6,575 nucleotides of DNA from Draconibacterium sp. (GCA_015493625.1 WGCT01000396.1:1-6575), one strand, 5' to 3'. Numbered from the stretch's first letter, positions 1 to 6,072 are shown. A program made the numbers and translations. Notes: generated from the letters alone by a model not told the origin.

Positions 1-961
1 ACGTATCACAATTAAAATCTTTCTCATTTATTTCGATATGAATGGTGCGTGCATAAATTATTTGATGGCTTAAAACGTGTTTTCTTTTGGCTGTAATTGT
101 TTTTACATTTCTTTTTATGTTCGAACAGAAGGGCAAATTTCGTAATAACTCATTCTCTGTGAGTTCTTTTTTCGTCTCAATCATAGGCAATTGATAGAGG
201 TTTCTCCAAATATCGTTTGTATCTCTCTTTTCGAAAAAAGTAAAATCTCCGTTATCGATGTAATAATAGTTGAAATAGCGGATTCTTTGTTTGCTTTTTT
301 TCAACTTTATAGGAAGCAGGTTTATAAGACTGTTTTTATTGGCCAAACAAGTTTGTTCTACCGGGCAGTTTATGCAATCGGGCGATTTTGGGACACATTG
401 CAATGCACCAAACTCCATAAATGCCTGATTGTGCATCCCCGGATTCTGCGGCGGCAATAAACTTTTTGCAATTTCATAAAACTCCTTTTTCCCGCTGGTT
501 GAATCGATGGGAGTTTGAATTCCGTAATATCGGGCAAGCACTCTGTAAACGTTGCCATCAACGGTTGGGTAGGGCAGGTTAAATGCAATAGATGCAATGG
601 CAGCTGCCGTATATGTGCCCACACCTTTTAATTTTAACAGTTTCTTAAAATCGACAGGAAACACTCCATTAAAATCGTTAACAATAATTTTCGCTGTTTT
701 ATGAAGGTTCCTTGCGCGCGAATAATAACCCAGTCCCTGCCACAGTTTTAACACCTTGTCTTCGGTGGCCGCTGCCAAATGTTTAACCGTTGGAAATTCG
801 TTGATAAAAGCCAGAAAGTATTTATTACCCTGAGCTACACGTGTTTGTTGAAGAATAATTTCGGAGAGCCAGATAAAGTATGGATCTGTTGAATTGCGCC
901 ACGGTAAATCGCGTTTATTGGTTTTATACCACTTGTGAATTTCGGTCGAAAAATCGTTCAT
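1..961 (-). CDS. mutY: A/G-specific adenine DNA glycosylase MutY (C-terminus cut by window edge)
   Basis: This base-excision-repair glycosylase removes adenine mispaired with 8-oxoguanine or guanine in the cytoplasm. I translated 320 residues from ATG at 961. An in-frame TAG lies two codons upstream, so no earlier start is possible. Seen: the N-terminal LPWR and WLSEIILQQTRV motifs, with Glu34 matching the catalytic glutamate; the helix-hairpin-helix LKGVGTYTAAAI at about 111-122; VDGNVYRVLAR, with Asp135 matching the catalytic aspartate; and a 4Fe-4S loop C189-x6-C196-x2-C199-x5-C205. A MutT-like 8-oxoG recognition domain begins near residue 228, with the LSH motif at 297-299. The frame is open to base 1. 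Family members are usually about 350-370 residues, so roughly 30-50 are missing outside the window. It is divergent from the HU gene. Identification is secure from the catalytic and cluster residues together. Confidence 0.96.
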   Translation of the reverse strand, partial: MNDFSTEIHKWYKTNKRDLPWRNSTDPYFIWLSEIILQQTRVAQGNKYFLAFINEFPTVKHLAAATEDKVLKLWQGLGYYSRARNLHKTAKIIVNDFNGVFPVDFKKLLKLKGVGTYTAAAIASIAFNLPYPTVDGNVYRVLARYYGIQTPIDSTSGKKEFYEIAKSLLPPQNPGMHNQAFMEFGALQCVPKSPDCINCPVEQTCLANKNSLINLLPIKLKKSKQRIRYFNYYYIDNGDFTFFEKRDTNDIWRNLYQLPMIETKKELTENELLRNLPFCSNIKRNVKTITAKRKHVLSHQIIYARTIHIEINEKDFNCDT

Positions 962-984
962 TTGCCACTAACTAATTAAGAATC

Positions 985-1026
985 TACACAAAAACAAAAA
1001 TAATTGTTTTGAAAAGCTTTTGTGTA
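985..1026. repeat. Inverted repeat between mutY and HU
   Basis: TACACAAAA (985-993) and TTTTGTGTA (1018-1026) are a perfect 9-bp inverted repeat separated by 24 bases. Inside it lies a second dyad, AAAACAA (991-997) with TTGTTTT (1004-1010), and a 10-bp palindrome AAAAGCTTTT (1012-1021). The right arm overlaps the proposed -33 element of the HU promoter, and the left side abuts a possible mutY -7 element. It may be an operator controlling both divergent genes, but such AT-rich DNA can form dyads by chance. Confidence 0.35.
995..1002 (-). promoter_or_regulatory. Possible -7 element for mutY
   Basis: On the minus strand this reads TATTTTTG, an exact match to the Bacteroidota -7 consensus TAnnTTTG, 33 bases upstream of the mutY ATG. 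I found no good TTTG -33 partner at the usual distance, so this rests on one element in AT-rich DNA. Confidence 0.3.
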
Positions 1027-1047
1027 AGTAAATTATTTTTATTTTTG
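1018..1047 (+). promoter_or_regulatory. Bacteroidota-type promoter for the HU operon
   Basis: TTTTG at 1018-1022 can serve as the -33 element and TATTTTTG at 1040-1047 is an exact TAnnTTTG -7 element, with 17 bases between. That is at the short end of the spacing known for the phylum's primary sigma factor. Transcription would start near 1052-1056, giving a leader of about 20-45 bases. It probably drives HU, the small basic protein and perhaps RNase G. Confidence 0.55.
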
Positions 1048-1058
1048 CACACTCGTTT

Positions 1059-1064
1059 GAGGAG
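1059..1064 (+). promoter_or_regulatory. Shine-Dalgarno-like GAGGAG that suits an alternative TTG start of HU
   Basis: GAGGAG lies 8 bases before an in-frame TTG (1073) and 32 bases before the family-typical ATG (1097). The spacing fits the TTG start, which would add eight residues (MKIKYFKK). Bacteroidota rarely rely on Shine-Dalgarno pairing, so the site may be incidental. Confidence 0.35.
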
Positions 1065-1096
1065 ATAATATATTGAAAATTAAATATTTTAAAAAA

Positions 1097-1381
1097 ATGA
1101 CAAAGGCAGATATTGTAAATGAAATCTCGAAAAATACAGGGATTGAGAAAGTAACTGTTCAAAAAACAGTTGAAGCATTTATGGAAACAGTGAAAGACTC
1201 TTTAGTTGATGGTAAAAATGTTTACCTGAGAGGATTTGGAAGTTTCGTAGTAAAACAGCGAGCAGAAAAAACAGCAAGGAATATTTCAAAAAATACAACA
1301 ATAATTATTCCTGCACACAATATTCCTTCGTTTAAACCGGCGAAAACATTTGTTTCAGAAGTTAAAAATCAAGTAAAATAA
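1097..1381 (+). CDS. HU-family DNA-binding protein
   Basis: This is a 94-residue histone-like protein that binds and bends DNA as a dimer in the nucleoid. Seen: N-terminal MTKADIV followed by the two-helix dimerisation body, the RGFGSF turn at 45-50, the DNA-binding arm starting at Arg61-Asn62, and the PAHNIPSFKPAK return strand at 72-83. The length is the family norm of about 90-99. I chose ATG 1097 because it gives the usual HU N-terminus and has A-rich upstream DNA. An in-frame TTG at 1073 with a Shine-Dalgarno-like GAGGAG is the alternative. The proline that HU and IHF normally insert into DNA (RNP, position 63) is isoleucine here. HU versus an IHF-like paralogue cannot be settled from sequence alone, so no symbol is given. 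It is the first gene of a likely operon, 5 bases ahead of the small basic protein. Confidence 0.95.
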   Translation: MTKADIVNEISKNTGIEKVTVQKTVEAFMETVKDSLVDGKNVYLRGFGSFVVKQRAEKTARNISKNTTIIIPAHNIPSFKPAKTFVSEVKNQVK

Positions 1382-1386
1382 ATAGT

Positions 1387-1479
1387 ATGCCAAGCGGAAA
1401 GAAAAGAAAGAGACATAAGATGGCTACTCATAAACGCAAAAAAAGATTGCGTAAGAATAGACATAAAAAGAAGAAGTAA
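1387..1479 (+). CDS. 30-residue highly basic AURKAIP1/COX24-like protein, probably ribosome-associated
   Basis: ATG 1387 begins 5 bases after the HU stop and runs to TAA 1477-1479. The product is 30 residues with 12 Lys, 6 Arg and 3 His, no acidic residue and no cysteine. It starts MPSGKKRKRHKMATHKRKKR and ends in four lysines. The pattern RKRHKMxxHKRKKRLRK resembles the C-terminal domain of mitochondrial AURKAIP1/COX24, also called mS38, which sits on the small ribosomal subunit. I recall very similar short proteins in other Bacteroidota under the AURKAIP1/COX24 name. The ribosomal role here is inference. The close coupling to HU and the position before RNase G suit a translation-related gene. 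A hairpin overlaps its stop codon. Its small size makes it easy to miss in gene calling. Confidence 0.85.
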   Translation: MPSGKKRKRHKMATHKRKKRLRKNRHKKKK

Positions 1480-1501
1480 GAATTATTAAGTAATTCTTAC
1501 T
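1475..1501 (+). promoter_or_regulatory. 11-bp hairpin overlapping the stop codon of the small basic gene
   Basis: AGTAAGAATTA (1475-1485) pairs perfectly with TAATTCTTACT (1491-1501) around the loop TTAAG. The stem covers the TAA stop. It is AT-rich and not followed by a clean T-run, so it is a weak candidate terminator. A 3'-end stabiliser or processing element is an alternative. Confidence 0.5.
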
Positions 1502-1510
1502 GAGAGTTTT

Positions 1511-1548
1511 GATTAAACCTAAAGCATAACGATGTTTTAGGTTTAATC
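1511..1548 (+). promoter_or_regulatory. 17-bp leader hairpin upstream of RNase G
   Basis: GATTAAACCTAAA (1511-1523) is a perfect inverted repeat of TTTAGGTTTAATC (1536-1548). Four further pairs (G1524-U1535 wobble, C1525-G1534, A1526-U1533, U1527-A1532) extend the RNA stem to 17 bp closed by the loop AACG. The tail is TGTTATAAAC, not a T-run, so a classic intrinsic terminator is doubtful. It lies 26 bases before the RNase G start. It could be an attenuator between HU/small gene and rng, or a structure cleaved or bound by RNase G itself. Confidence 0.6.
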
Positions 1549-1574
1549 TGTTATAAACAATAGTATTAATTTAA

Positions 1575-3140
1575 ATGACAGTAAAGGTTGTGAGTAGCGA
1601 TTTAATTATTGATGTAACTCCATCCGAAATTGTTATTGCCTTACAGGAGAATAAAAAACTTGTTGAATTATCAAGAGAAAGAAGCGGAGCAAAATTTGCA
1701 GTAGGAGATATCTACCTCGGTAAAGTAAAAAAAATTATGCCGAGTTTAAATGCCGCTTTTATCGATGTTGGTTACGACAAAGATGCTTTCCTGCATTACC
1801 TCGATATGGGGCCGCAGTTTGCAACACTAAACAAATTTCTTCGAATTGCTTCTTCTAAGAAGAACAAAATCACTTCCATCTCAAGGATTCACTCTGAACC
1901 CGATATTAATAAGGAAGGAAAAGTTAACGAAATTCTTAAAGTAGGTCAGAAAATTTTGGTTCAGGTATCAAAAGAACCTATCTCAACAAAAGGACCTCGG
2001 TTAACTTCAGAAATTTCGATTGCAGGACGGAACCTGGTTTTAATGCCTTTTAGCGATAAAGTTTCAGTATCGCAAAAAATTAAAACCAACGAGGAGAAAA
2101 ATCGGTTGAAAAAACTGGTTCAAAGTATTAAGCCACGTAAATACGGCATAATAGTTCGAACGGTTGCCGAAGGAAAGCGAGTCGCCGAGCTCGATCAAGA
2201 ACTCAACGGGTTGGTTGCCAAATGGGAAACCATTTACAACAAACTCAACAGAATTCAGGCACCATCGCTGGTTATTGGCGAAATGGGCAGAACAACAGCT
2301 CTGTTGCGCGACATTTATCATCCTGACTTTAATAGTATTATTGTTAACGATCAAATCGTTTGTAATGAACTCTCCGATTACATAGGCAGCATTCAAGCCG
2401 ATAAAAAGAAAATTGTAAAATATTACAATGGACGACAACCTATTTTCGAACATTTTGGAATAGAAAAGCAGATTAAAGGCTCGTTCGGGAAAACAGTTTC
2501 TTTTAAAGAAGGCGCTTATTTAATTGTGGAGCATACTGAAGCATTTCATGTAATTGACGTTAACAGTGGTAATAGGGCAAAAGCAAATTTAGATCAGGAG
2601 ACAAATGCTCTGGACGTAAATATGGCCGCCTGCGACGAAGCAGCGCGACAATTACGACTCAGAGACATGGGCGGAATTATTGTTATCGATTTTATCGATA
2701 TGCACGTGGCGGCGAACCGGCAGAAAGTGTATGATCACATGAAGGAGGTGATGTCAGTCGACAGGACAAAACACAACATTTTGCCACTTAGCAAGTTTTG
2801 CCTGATGCAAATTACCAGACAGCGCGTGCGCCCCGAAGAGAATATTGAGACCGCAGAGGTGTGCCCAACTTGTAAAGGAAGTGGAAAAATTGTTCCTACT
2901 ATTTTATTTGCCGACGAATTAGACAGCAAAGTAAAATACATTTTTACCGATTTAAATAAGAAAAAATTGGCTTTAAAAGTTCATCCGTATGTGGCGGCTT
3001 ATTTAACCAAAGGGTTTAAATGTTTCCGAAACCGGTGGCTTTTAAACTATTATAAATGGGTGAGAATAGAAGAAAATAACTCATACGCTTTTCTCGAATA
3101 CCATTTTTTCGACGAAAACGAAGAGGAGATTATTCTTTAA
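1575..3140 (+). CDS. rng: Ribonuclease G/E family endoribonuclease
   Basis: This is a single-strand-specific endoribonuclease that matures rRNA 5' ends and turns over mRNA in the cytoplasm. The product is 521 residues against about 489 for E. coli RNase G. It lacks the long C-terminal scaffold of RNase E, hence rng rather than rne. Seen: an N-terminal VTPSE segment, an S1-type RNA-binding domain from about 38 to 135 (GDIYLGKV, AAFIDVG) carrying a Lys/Ser-rich insertion at about 84-117, TKGPRLT at 138-144, GRQPIF at 286-291, metal-binding Asp328 in VIDVNSG and Asp372 in IVIDFIDM, QLRLRDMGG at 359-367, and the zinc-link motif CPTCKGSG from Cys430. ATG 1575 has A-rich upstream DNA and yields the family N-terminus. 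No TAnnTTTG promoter was seen directly upstream, so read-through or processing from the HU transcript is likely. A strong terminator follows. Confidence 0.95.
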   Translation: MTVKVVSSDLIIDVTPSEIVIALQENKKLVELSRERSGAKFAVGDIYLGKVKKIMPSLNAAFIDVGYDKDAFLHYLDMGPQFATLNKFLRIASSKKNKITSISRIHSEPDINKEGKVNEILKVGQKILVQVSKEPISTKGPRLTSEISIAGRNLVLMPFSDKVSVSQKIKTNEEKNRLKKLVQSIKPRKYGIIVRTVAEGKRVAELDQELNGLVAKWETIYNKLNRIQAPSLVIGEMGRTTALLRDIYHPDFNSIIVNDQIVCNELSDYIGSIQADKKKIVKYYNGRQPIFEHFGIEKQIKGSFGKTVSFKEGAYLIVEHTEAFHVIDVNSGNRAKANLDQETNALDVNMAACDEAARQLRLRDMGGIIVIDFIDMHVAANRQKVYDHMKEVMSVDRTKHNILPLSKFCLMQITRQRVRPEENIETAEVCPTCKGSGKIVPTILFADELDSKVKYIFTDLNKKKLALKVHPYVAAYLTKGFKCFRNRWLLNYYKWVRIEENNSYAFLEYHFFDENEEEIIL

Positions 3141-3155
3141 CAGATTGAAAATATT

Positions 3156-3186
3156 AAAAAGCTGCTTTGCATAAAGTGGCTTTTTT
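3156..3186 (+). terminator. Intrinsic terminator after rng
   Basis: AAAAAGCTGCTTT (3156-3168) pairs with AAAGTGGCTTTTT (3173-3185) around the loop GCAT. The 13-bp stem has two G-U wobbles and ends in a six-T run (3181-3186). It begins 15 bases after the RNase G stop. Confidence 0.88.
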
Positions 3187-3246
3187 AATAAAATATGTTA
3201 AAAACTCATTTTGAAATCCCCCGAATACTCGTTATTTTGCTGAAAA

Positions 3247-3266
3247 ATGAAATATTTGTATTTCAT
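3247..3266. promoter_or_regulatory. Perfect inverted repeat upstream of dsbD, possible operator
   Basis: ATGAAATA, TTTG spacer, TATTTCAT is a perfect 8-bp dyad with a 4-base centre, 72 bases before the dsbD ATG. Its size and symmetry suit a dimeric regulator. No T-run follows and the neighbouring terminator is separate, so it is not simply a terminator. I found no clean TAnnTTTG element nearby to fix the promoter; the rest of the 198-bp spacer shows nothing else clear beyond the direct repeat at 3311. Confidence 0.4.
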
Positions 3267-3310
3267 AATTTTTTGTTCAGGTACTTATTTTAACTGCCTG
3301 ATTGATTTTT

Positions 3311-3334
3311 AAATAAGTTTAAAAAATAAGTTTA
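3311..3334. repeat. Two-copy 11-bp direct repeat just before dsbD
   Basis: AAATAAGTTTA occurs at 3311-3321 and again at 3324-3334, a 13-base period, ending 4 bases before the dsbD start. It lies in the presumed ribosome-docking region. A local duplication or a binding site are both possible. Confidence 0.5.
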
Positions 3335-3338
3335 CAGT

Positions 3339-5288
3339 ATGAAGAAAATAGTTTTTAGTTTAGCACTGGTTTTAACAGTTCTGTTAACACAGGCACAAAT
3401 TGTTAATCCTACTACCTGGACTTTTGATTCGAAACAAAACGGTAATGAAGTTGAGTTGATTTTTAAAGCAAAAATCGATGCAGGCTGGCATTTGTACGAT
3501 ACCGATTTGCCCGAAGGTGGACCGATTGCAACTTCGTTTGTCTATTCCGACTCTACAAAGTTCGAGTTTGTTGGTAAAATTCAGAAAAGTCCTGCACCCG
3601 AAATTCATTTCGATGAAACATTTCAAATGAAAGTGGGCTATTTTGGCAATCAGGCGGTGTTAACACAAAAAATTAAACTGAAAGATTCGAAACCTGTAAA
3701 AATAAATGGGTATGTTTTGTTTATGAGCTGTAACGACGAGACCTGCACGCCTCCTAACGAAGAGGAGTTCTCGTTTGCATTTAATCAGGATGCGGGAGCT
3801 GCTGCAACTGCAAAAAAAACAACCGATAAAAGTAGCACTGCCAATGCTTCGGAAACAGAAGATGGACAGACATTGTGGCTCTTTATTTTAATTTCGGCGC
3901 TGGCCGGTTTGGCGGCTGTATTAACACCGTGTGTTTTCCCGATGATACCAATGACGGTTTCGTTTTTTATGCAGGGGGGCAACGATAAAGGAAAATCGAT
4001 AAGAACAGGATTGTTTTTTGGCGGTTCAATTGTGTTTATTTTTACTCTTCTCGGTGCACTCTTTTCCATTGGTGTTTTTGGCCCGAACGTGGGAAGTATT
4101 CTAAGTACACACTGGATTCCGAACTTAATCTTTTTCATTCTCTTTTTGGTCTTCTCAATCTCGTTTTTTGGCGCATTCGAAATTATTTTACCAAGTAGTT
4201 TTGTAAGTAAAACCGATGCAAAAGCCGATAAAGGAGGTTTAATTGGAGCATTCTTTATGGCACTTACTACGGTTATTGTATCGTTTTCGTGCACGGGCCC
4301 ATTTATTGGCGCACTAATTATTAAGGCTGTACAAGATGGTGGAATGCGTCCGTTGTTGGGAATGTTTGTTTTTGGACTGGCATTTGCAACACCGTTTACA
4401 TTGCTCGCTATTTTCCCATCGGCACTCAATAAACTGCCTAAATCGGGTGGTTGGTTAAACGCTATTAAAGTAGTTTTTGCCTTTATTTTATTGGCTTTCG
4501 GATTGAAATTCCTTAGCAATATCGACCAGGTTTACGGATTTGGAATTTTAAACCGCAATATTTATCTCGCTATTTGGATGGTCATTTTCTCGTTCCTCGG
4601 TATGTATTTCCTTGGCAGAATTAAGTTTGCTCACGATACCGATTTGCCACATTTAGGAATTGGAAGACTGTTCTTGTCGATTGCTACCTTCACATTTGTA
4701 GTGTACCTGTTTACCGGGTTATTGGGGGCTCCATTGTCGGCTGTTTCAGCATTAATTCCTCCACAAGACGATACCCACTCTTATGTTGTCTCGAATACAG
4801 GTGGTGGCACAACCTCAAATGTAGCGGTTGGTGAGTGCGGTTCGGTTAAATATGGCGATAAATTGCATATGCCACACGGTTTGCCCGGCTATTTCGATTA
4901 CAAACAGGGATTGGCCTGTGCAAAAAAACAGAACAAACCTGTGCTTTTGGTTTTTAAAGGACACGCTTGTTCGAACTGTAAAAAGATGGAGAGCTCGGTG
5001 TGGACAAACCCTGAAGTTCAGAAAATGTTGGCAGAGAAATATGTGCTGGTAGCACTCTACACCGACGACAGGACAACACTGGACAAGGATGAATGGATAA
5101 CTTCGGAACTCGATGGGAAAGTGAAGAAAACAATGGGAAAGAAAAATCTCGATTTACAAATCTTAAAATATAAAACAAACAGCATCCCGTTTCACGTAAT
5201 AATTGAACCCGATGGAACCGAGATGAAAATGGGGGTTACGTTTAACGACGATGAATTTAAAGATTTTCTGAAAAAAGGATTGAAATAG
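3339..5288 (+). CDS. dsbD: Thiol:disulfide interchange protein DsbD
   Basis: This is an inner-membrane reductase that passes electrons from cytoplasmic thioredoxin to periplasmic thiol proteins. The product has 649 residues and all three DsbD domains in order. A signal peptide (1-19, cut likely after TQA) precedes an N-terminal domain with the thiol pair C131-x4-C136 (E. coli has x5). An Ala/Thr/Ser-rich linker at 153-176 follows. The membrane domain has about eight helices between 178 and 470, with the redox pair Cys198 in LTPCVFPMIP and Cys318 in FSCTGPF. A C-terminal thioredoxin-like domain from about 520 carries C544-S-N-C547-K and a cis-proline at 617 (SIPF). Two extra cysteines, 500 and 527, lie between the membrane and thioredoxin domains. 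The gene is flanked by terminators on both sides, so it is probably transcribed alone. ATG 3339 gives a well-formed signal peptide. Confidence 0.95.
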   Translation: MKKIVFSLALVLTVLLTQAQIVNPTTWTFDSKQNGNEVELIFKAKIDAGWHLYDTDLPEGGPIATSFVYSDSTKFEFVGKIQKSPAPEIHFDETFQMKVGYFGNQAVLTQKIKLKDSKPVKINGYVLFMSCNDETCTPPNEEEFSFAFNQDAGAAATAKKTTDKSSTANASETEDGQTLWLFILISALAGLAAVLTPCVFPMIPMTVSFFMQGGNDKGKSIRTGLFFGGSIVFIFTLLGALFSIGVFGPNVGSILSTHWIPNLIFFILFLVFSISFFGAFEIILPSSFVSKTDAKADKGGLIGAFFMALTTVIVSFSCTGPFIGALIIKAVQDGGMRPLLGMFVFGLAFATPFTLLAIFPSALNKLPKSGGWLNAIKVVFAFILLAFGLKFLSNIDQVYGFGILNRNIYLAIWMVIFSFLGMYFLGRIKFAHDTDLPHLGIGRLFLSIATFTFVVYLFTGLLGAPLSAVSALIPPQDDTHSYVVSNTGGGTTSNVAVGECGSVKYGDKLHMPHGLPGYFDYKQGLACAKKQNKPVLLVFKGHACSNCKKMESSVWTNPEVQKMLAEKYVLVALYTDDRTTLDKDEWITSELDGKVKKTMGKKNLDLQILKYKTNSIPFHVIIEPDGTEMKMGVTFNDDEFKDFLKKGLK

Positions 5289-5305
5289 AATTCAATAAAA
5301 TAGCT

Positions 5306-5336
5306 AAAGCCTCGGAAAAGATTCCGGGGCTTTTTT
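5306..5336 (+). terminator. Intrinsic terminator after dsbD
   Basis: AAAGCCTCGGAA (5306-5317) pairs with TTCCGGGGCTTT (5322-5333) around the loop AAGA, a 12-bp GC-rich stem with one G-U pair. It is followed by T5331-5336. It begins 17 bases after the dsbD stop and separates dsbD from the hydrolase gene. Confidence 0.93.
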
Positions 5337-5385
5337 ATTTAAGTCTCGTTTTTATTCAATAATTTTAAAAACAAAATTGAGAAAT

Positions 5386-6018
5386 ATGTTTTTACGAAAT
5401 CTGTTGTTTTGGAATGTGGATACACAAAACGATTTTGTTTTGCCAGAGGGGAAATTGGCTGTACCGGGAGCTGAACTGATACGGCCTGCGTGGAAAGAGA
5501 TAACCAAATTGGCCGATAAGAAATCGATACAGGTTATAAATAGTGCCGATTTTCATTACCCCGGTTCGGCAGAATTAAGTTCTGCTCCTGATTTTATTTT
5601 CACTTTTCCACCACATTGCATGGCCAATACAACCGGTGCAGAGTTTGTTTTCGAAACTAGCCCTGAAAATCCTTTAATTATTAACTGGGATCAGCCGTTT
5701 CCTGAAAATGTAAATCTGAAGAAGCAACGAAATATTGTTCTCAGAAAAGATGCTTTCGACGTATTTTCAGGGAACAAATACACCGAATCTGTTTTGCAGG
5801 TATTAGCTCCTGAAACTGTTGTTGTATATGGTGTAACAACAAATGTGTGTGTAAACGATGCAGTTGTTGGATTGGCAAAACGTGTTAAGCAGGTTGTTGT
5901 TGTAGCCGATGCAATTAAAGAGTTACCCGGTATTCCGCTTCCTTTCGAAAATTGGGAACGACTTGGTGTTCGTTCCATTCTTTTAACGAATTTGAGGGAA
6001 TTCATTGATAAACAATAA
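5386..6018 (+). CDS. Nicotinamidase-like cysteine hydrolase (isochorismatase superfamily)
   Basis: Probably deamidates nicotinamide to nicotinate for NAD salvage in the cytoplasm. The product has 210 residues, normal for the family. Seen: catalytic triad Asp12 (NVDTQNDF), Lys121 (LRKDAF) and Cys155 (GVTTNVCV, with the usual non-proline cis-peptide region at 150-151); metal-site residues Asp55 and His57 in SADFH and His77 in FPPHC. The FPPHC followed by GAEF (84-87) is a nicotinamidase hallmark not shared by true isochorismatases. Where many nicotinamidases have a further histidine ligand, Glu63 is found here. ATG 5386 has A-rich upstream DNA; an in-frame TTG at 5377 would add three residues. 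It follows the dsbD terminator, so it should have its own promoter, but I could not point to one in 5337-5385. A related amidohydrolase with another substrate remains possible, so no symbol is given. Confidence 0.87.
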   Translation: MFLRNLLFWNVDTQNDFVLPEGKLAVPGAELIRPAWKEITKLADKKSIQVINSADFHYPGSAELSSAPDFIFTFPPHCMANTTGAEFVFETSPENPLIINWDQPFPENVNLKKQRNIVLRKDAFDVFSGNKYTESVLQVLAPETVVVYGVTTNVCVNDAVVGLAKRVKQVVVVADAIKELPGIPLPFENWERLGVRSILLTNLREFIDKQ

Positions 6019-6072
6019 ATCCCCTCAGAATCTGACTGTTTTCACAACAAATACGGAACTATTTTTAACGTG

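Noticed and set aside
191..624. Open frames on both strands within the mutY region (191-460 plus, 370-624 minus)
   Set aside because: Both are out of frame with the continuous MutY reading frame, which keeps its catalytic and iron-sulfur residues throughout.
968..1162. A 64-codon minus-strand frame across the mutY-HU spacer
   Set aside because: It covers the HU promoter and the HU N-terminus in antisense; the Phe/Ile/Cys-rich product is typical of AT-rich shadow frames.
2064..2453. A 129-codon open frame on the minus strand inside RNase G
   Set aside because: It is antisense to conserved catalytic-domain sequence, and its translation looks like a shadow of the real frame.
2741..2753. Strong Shine-Dalgarno-like AAGGAGGTGATG inside RNase G
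   Set aside because: The ATG directly abuts the site with no usable spacing, and the bases encode part of the conserved RNase G frame.
3785..4519. A 244-codon open frame on the minus strand inside dsbD
   Set aside because: It lies wholly antisense to the membrane domain of a clear DsbD with all redox cysteines; its translation is low-complexity and matches no family I know.
6019..6072. Possible bidirectional terminator between the two convergent genes
   Set aside because: Only TCAG-AAT-CTGA (6025-6035), a 4-bp stem without a T-run, is present; too weak to annotate.
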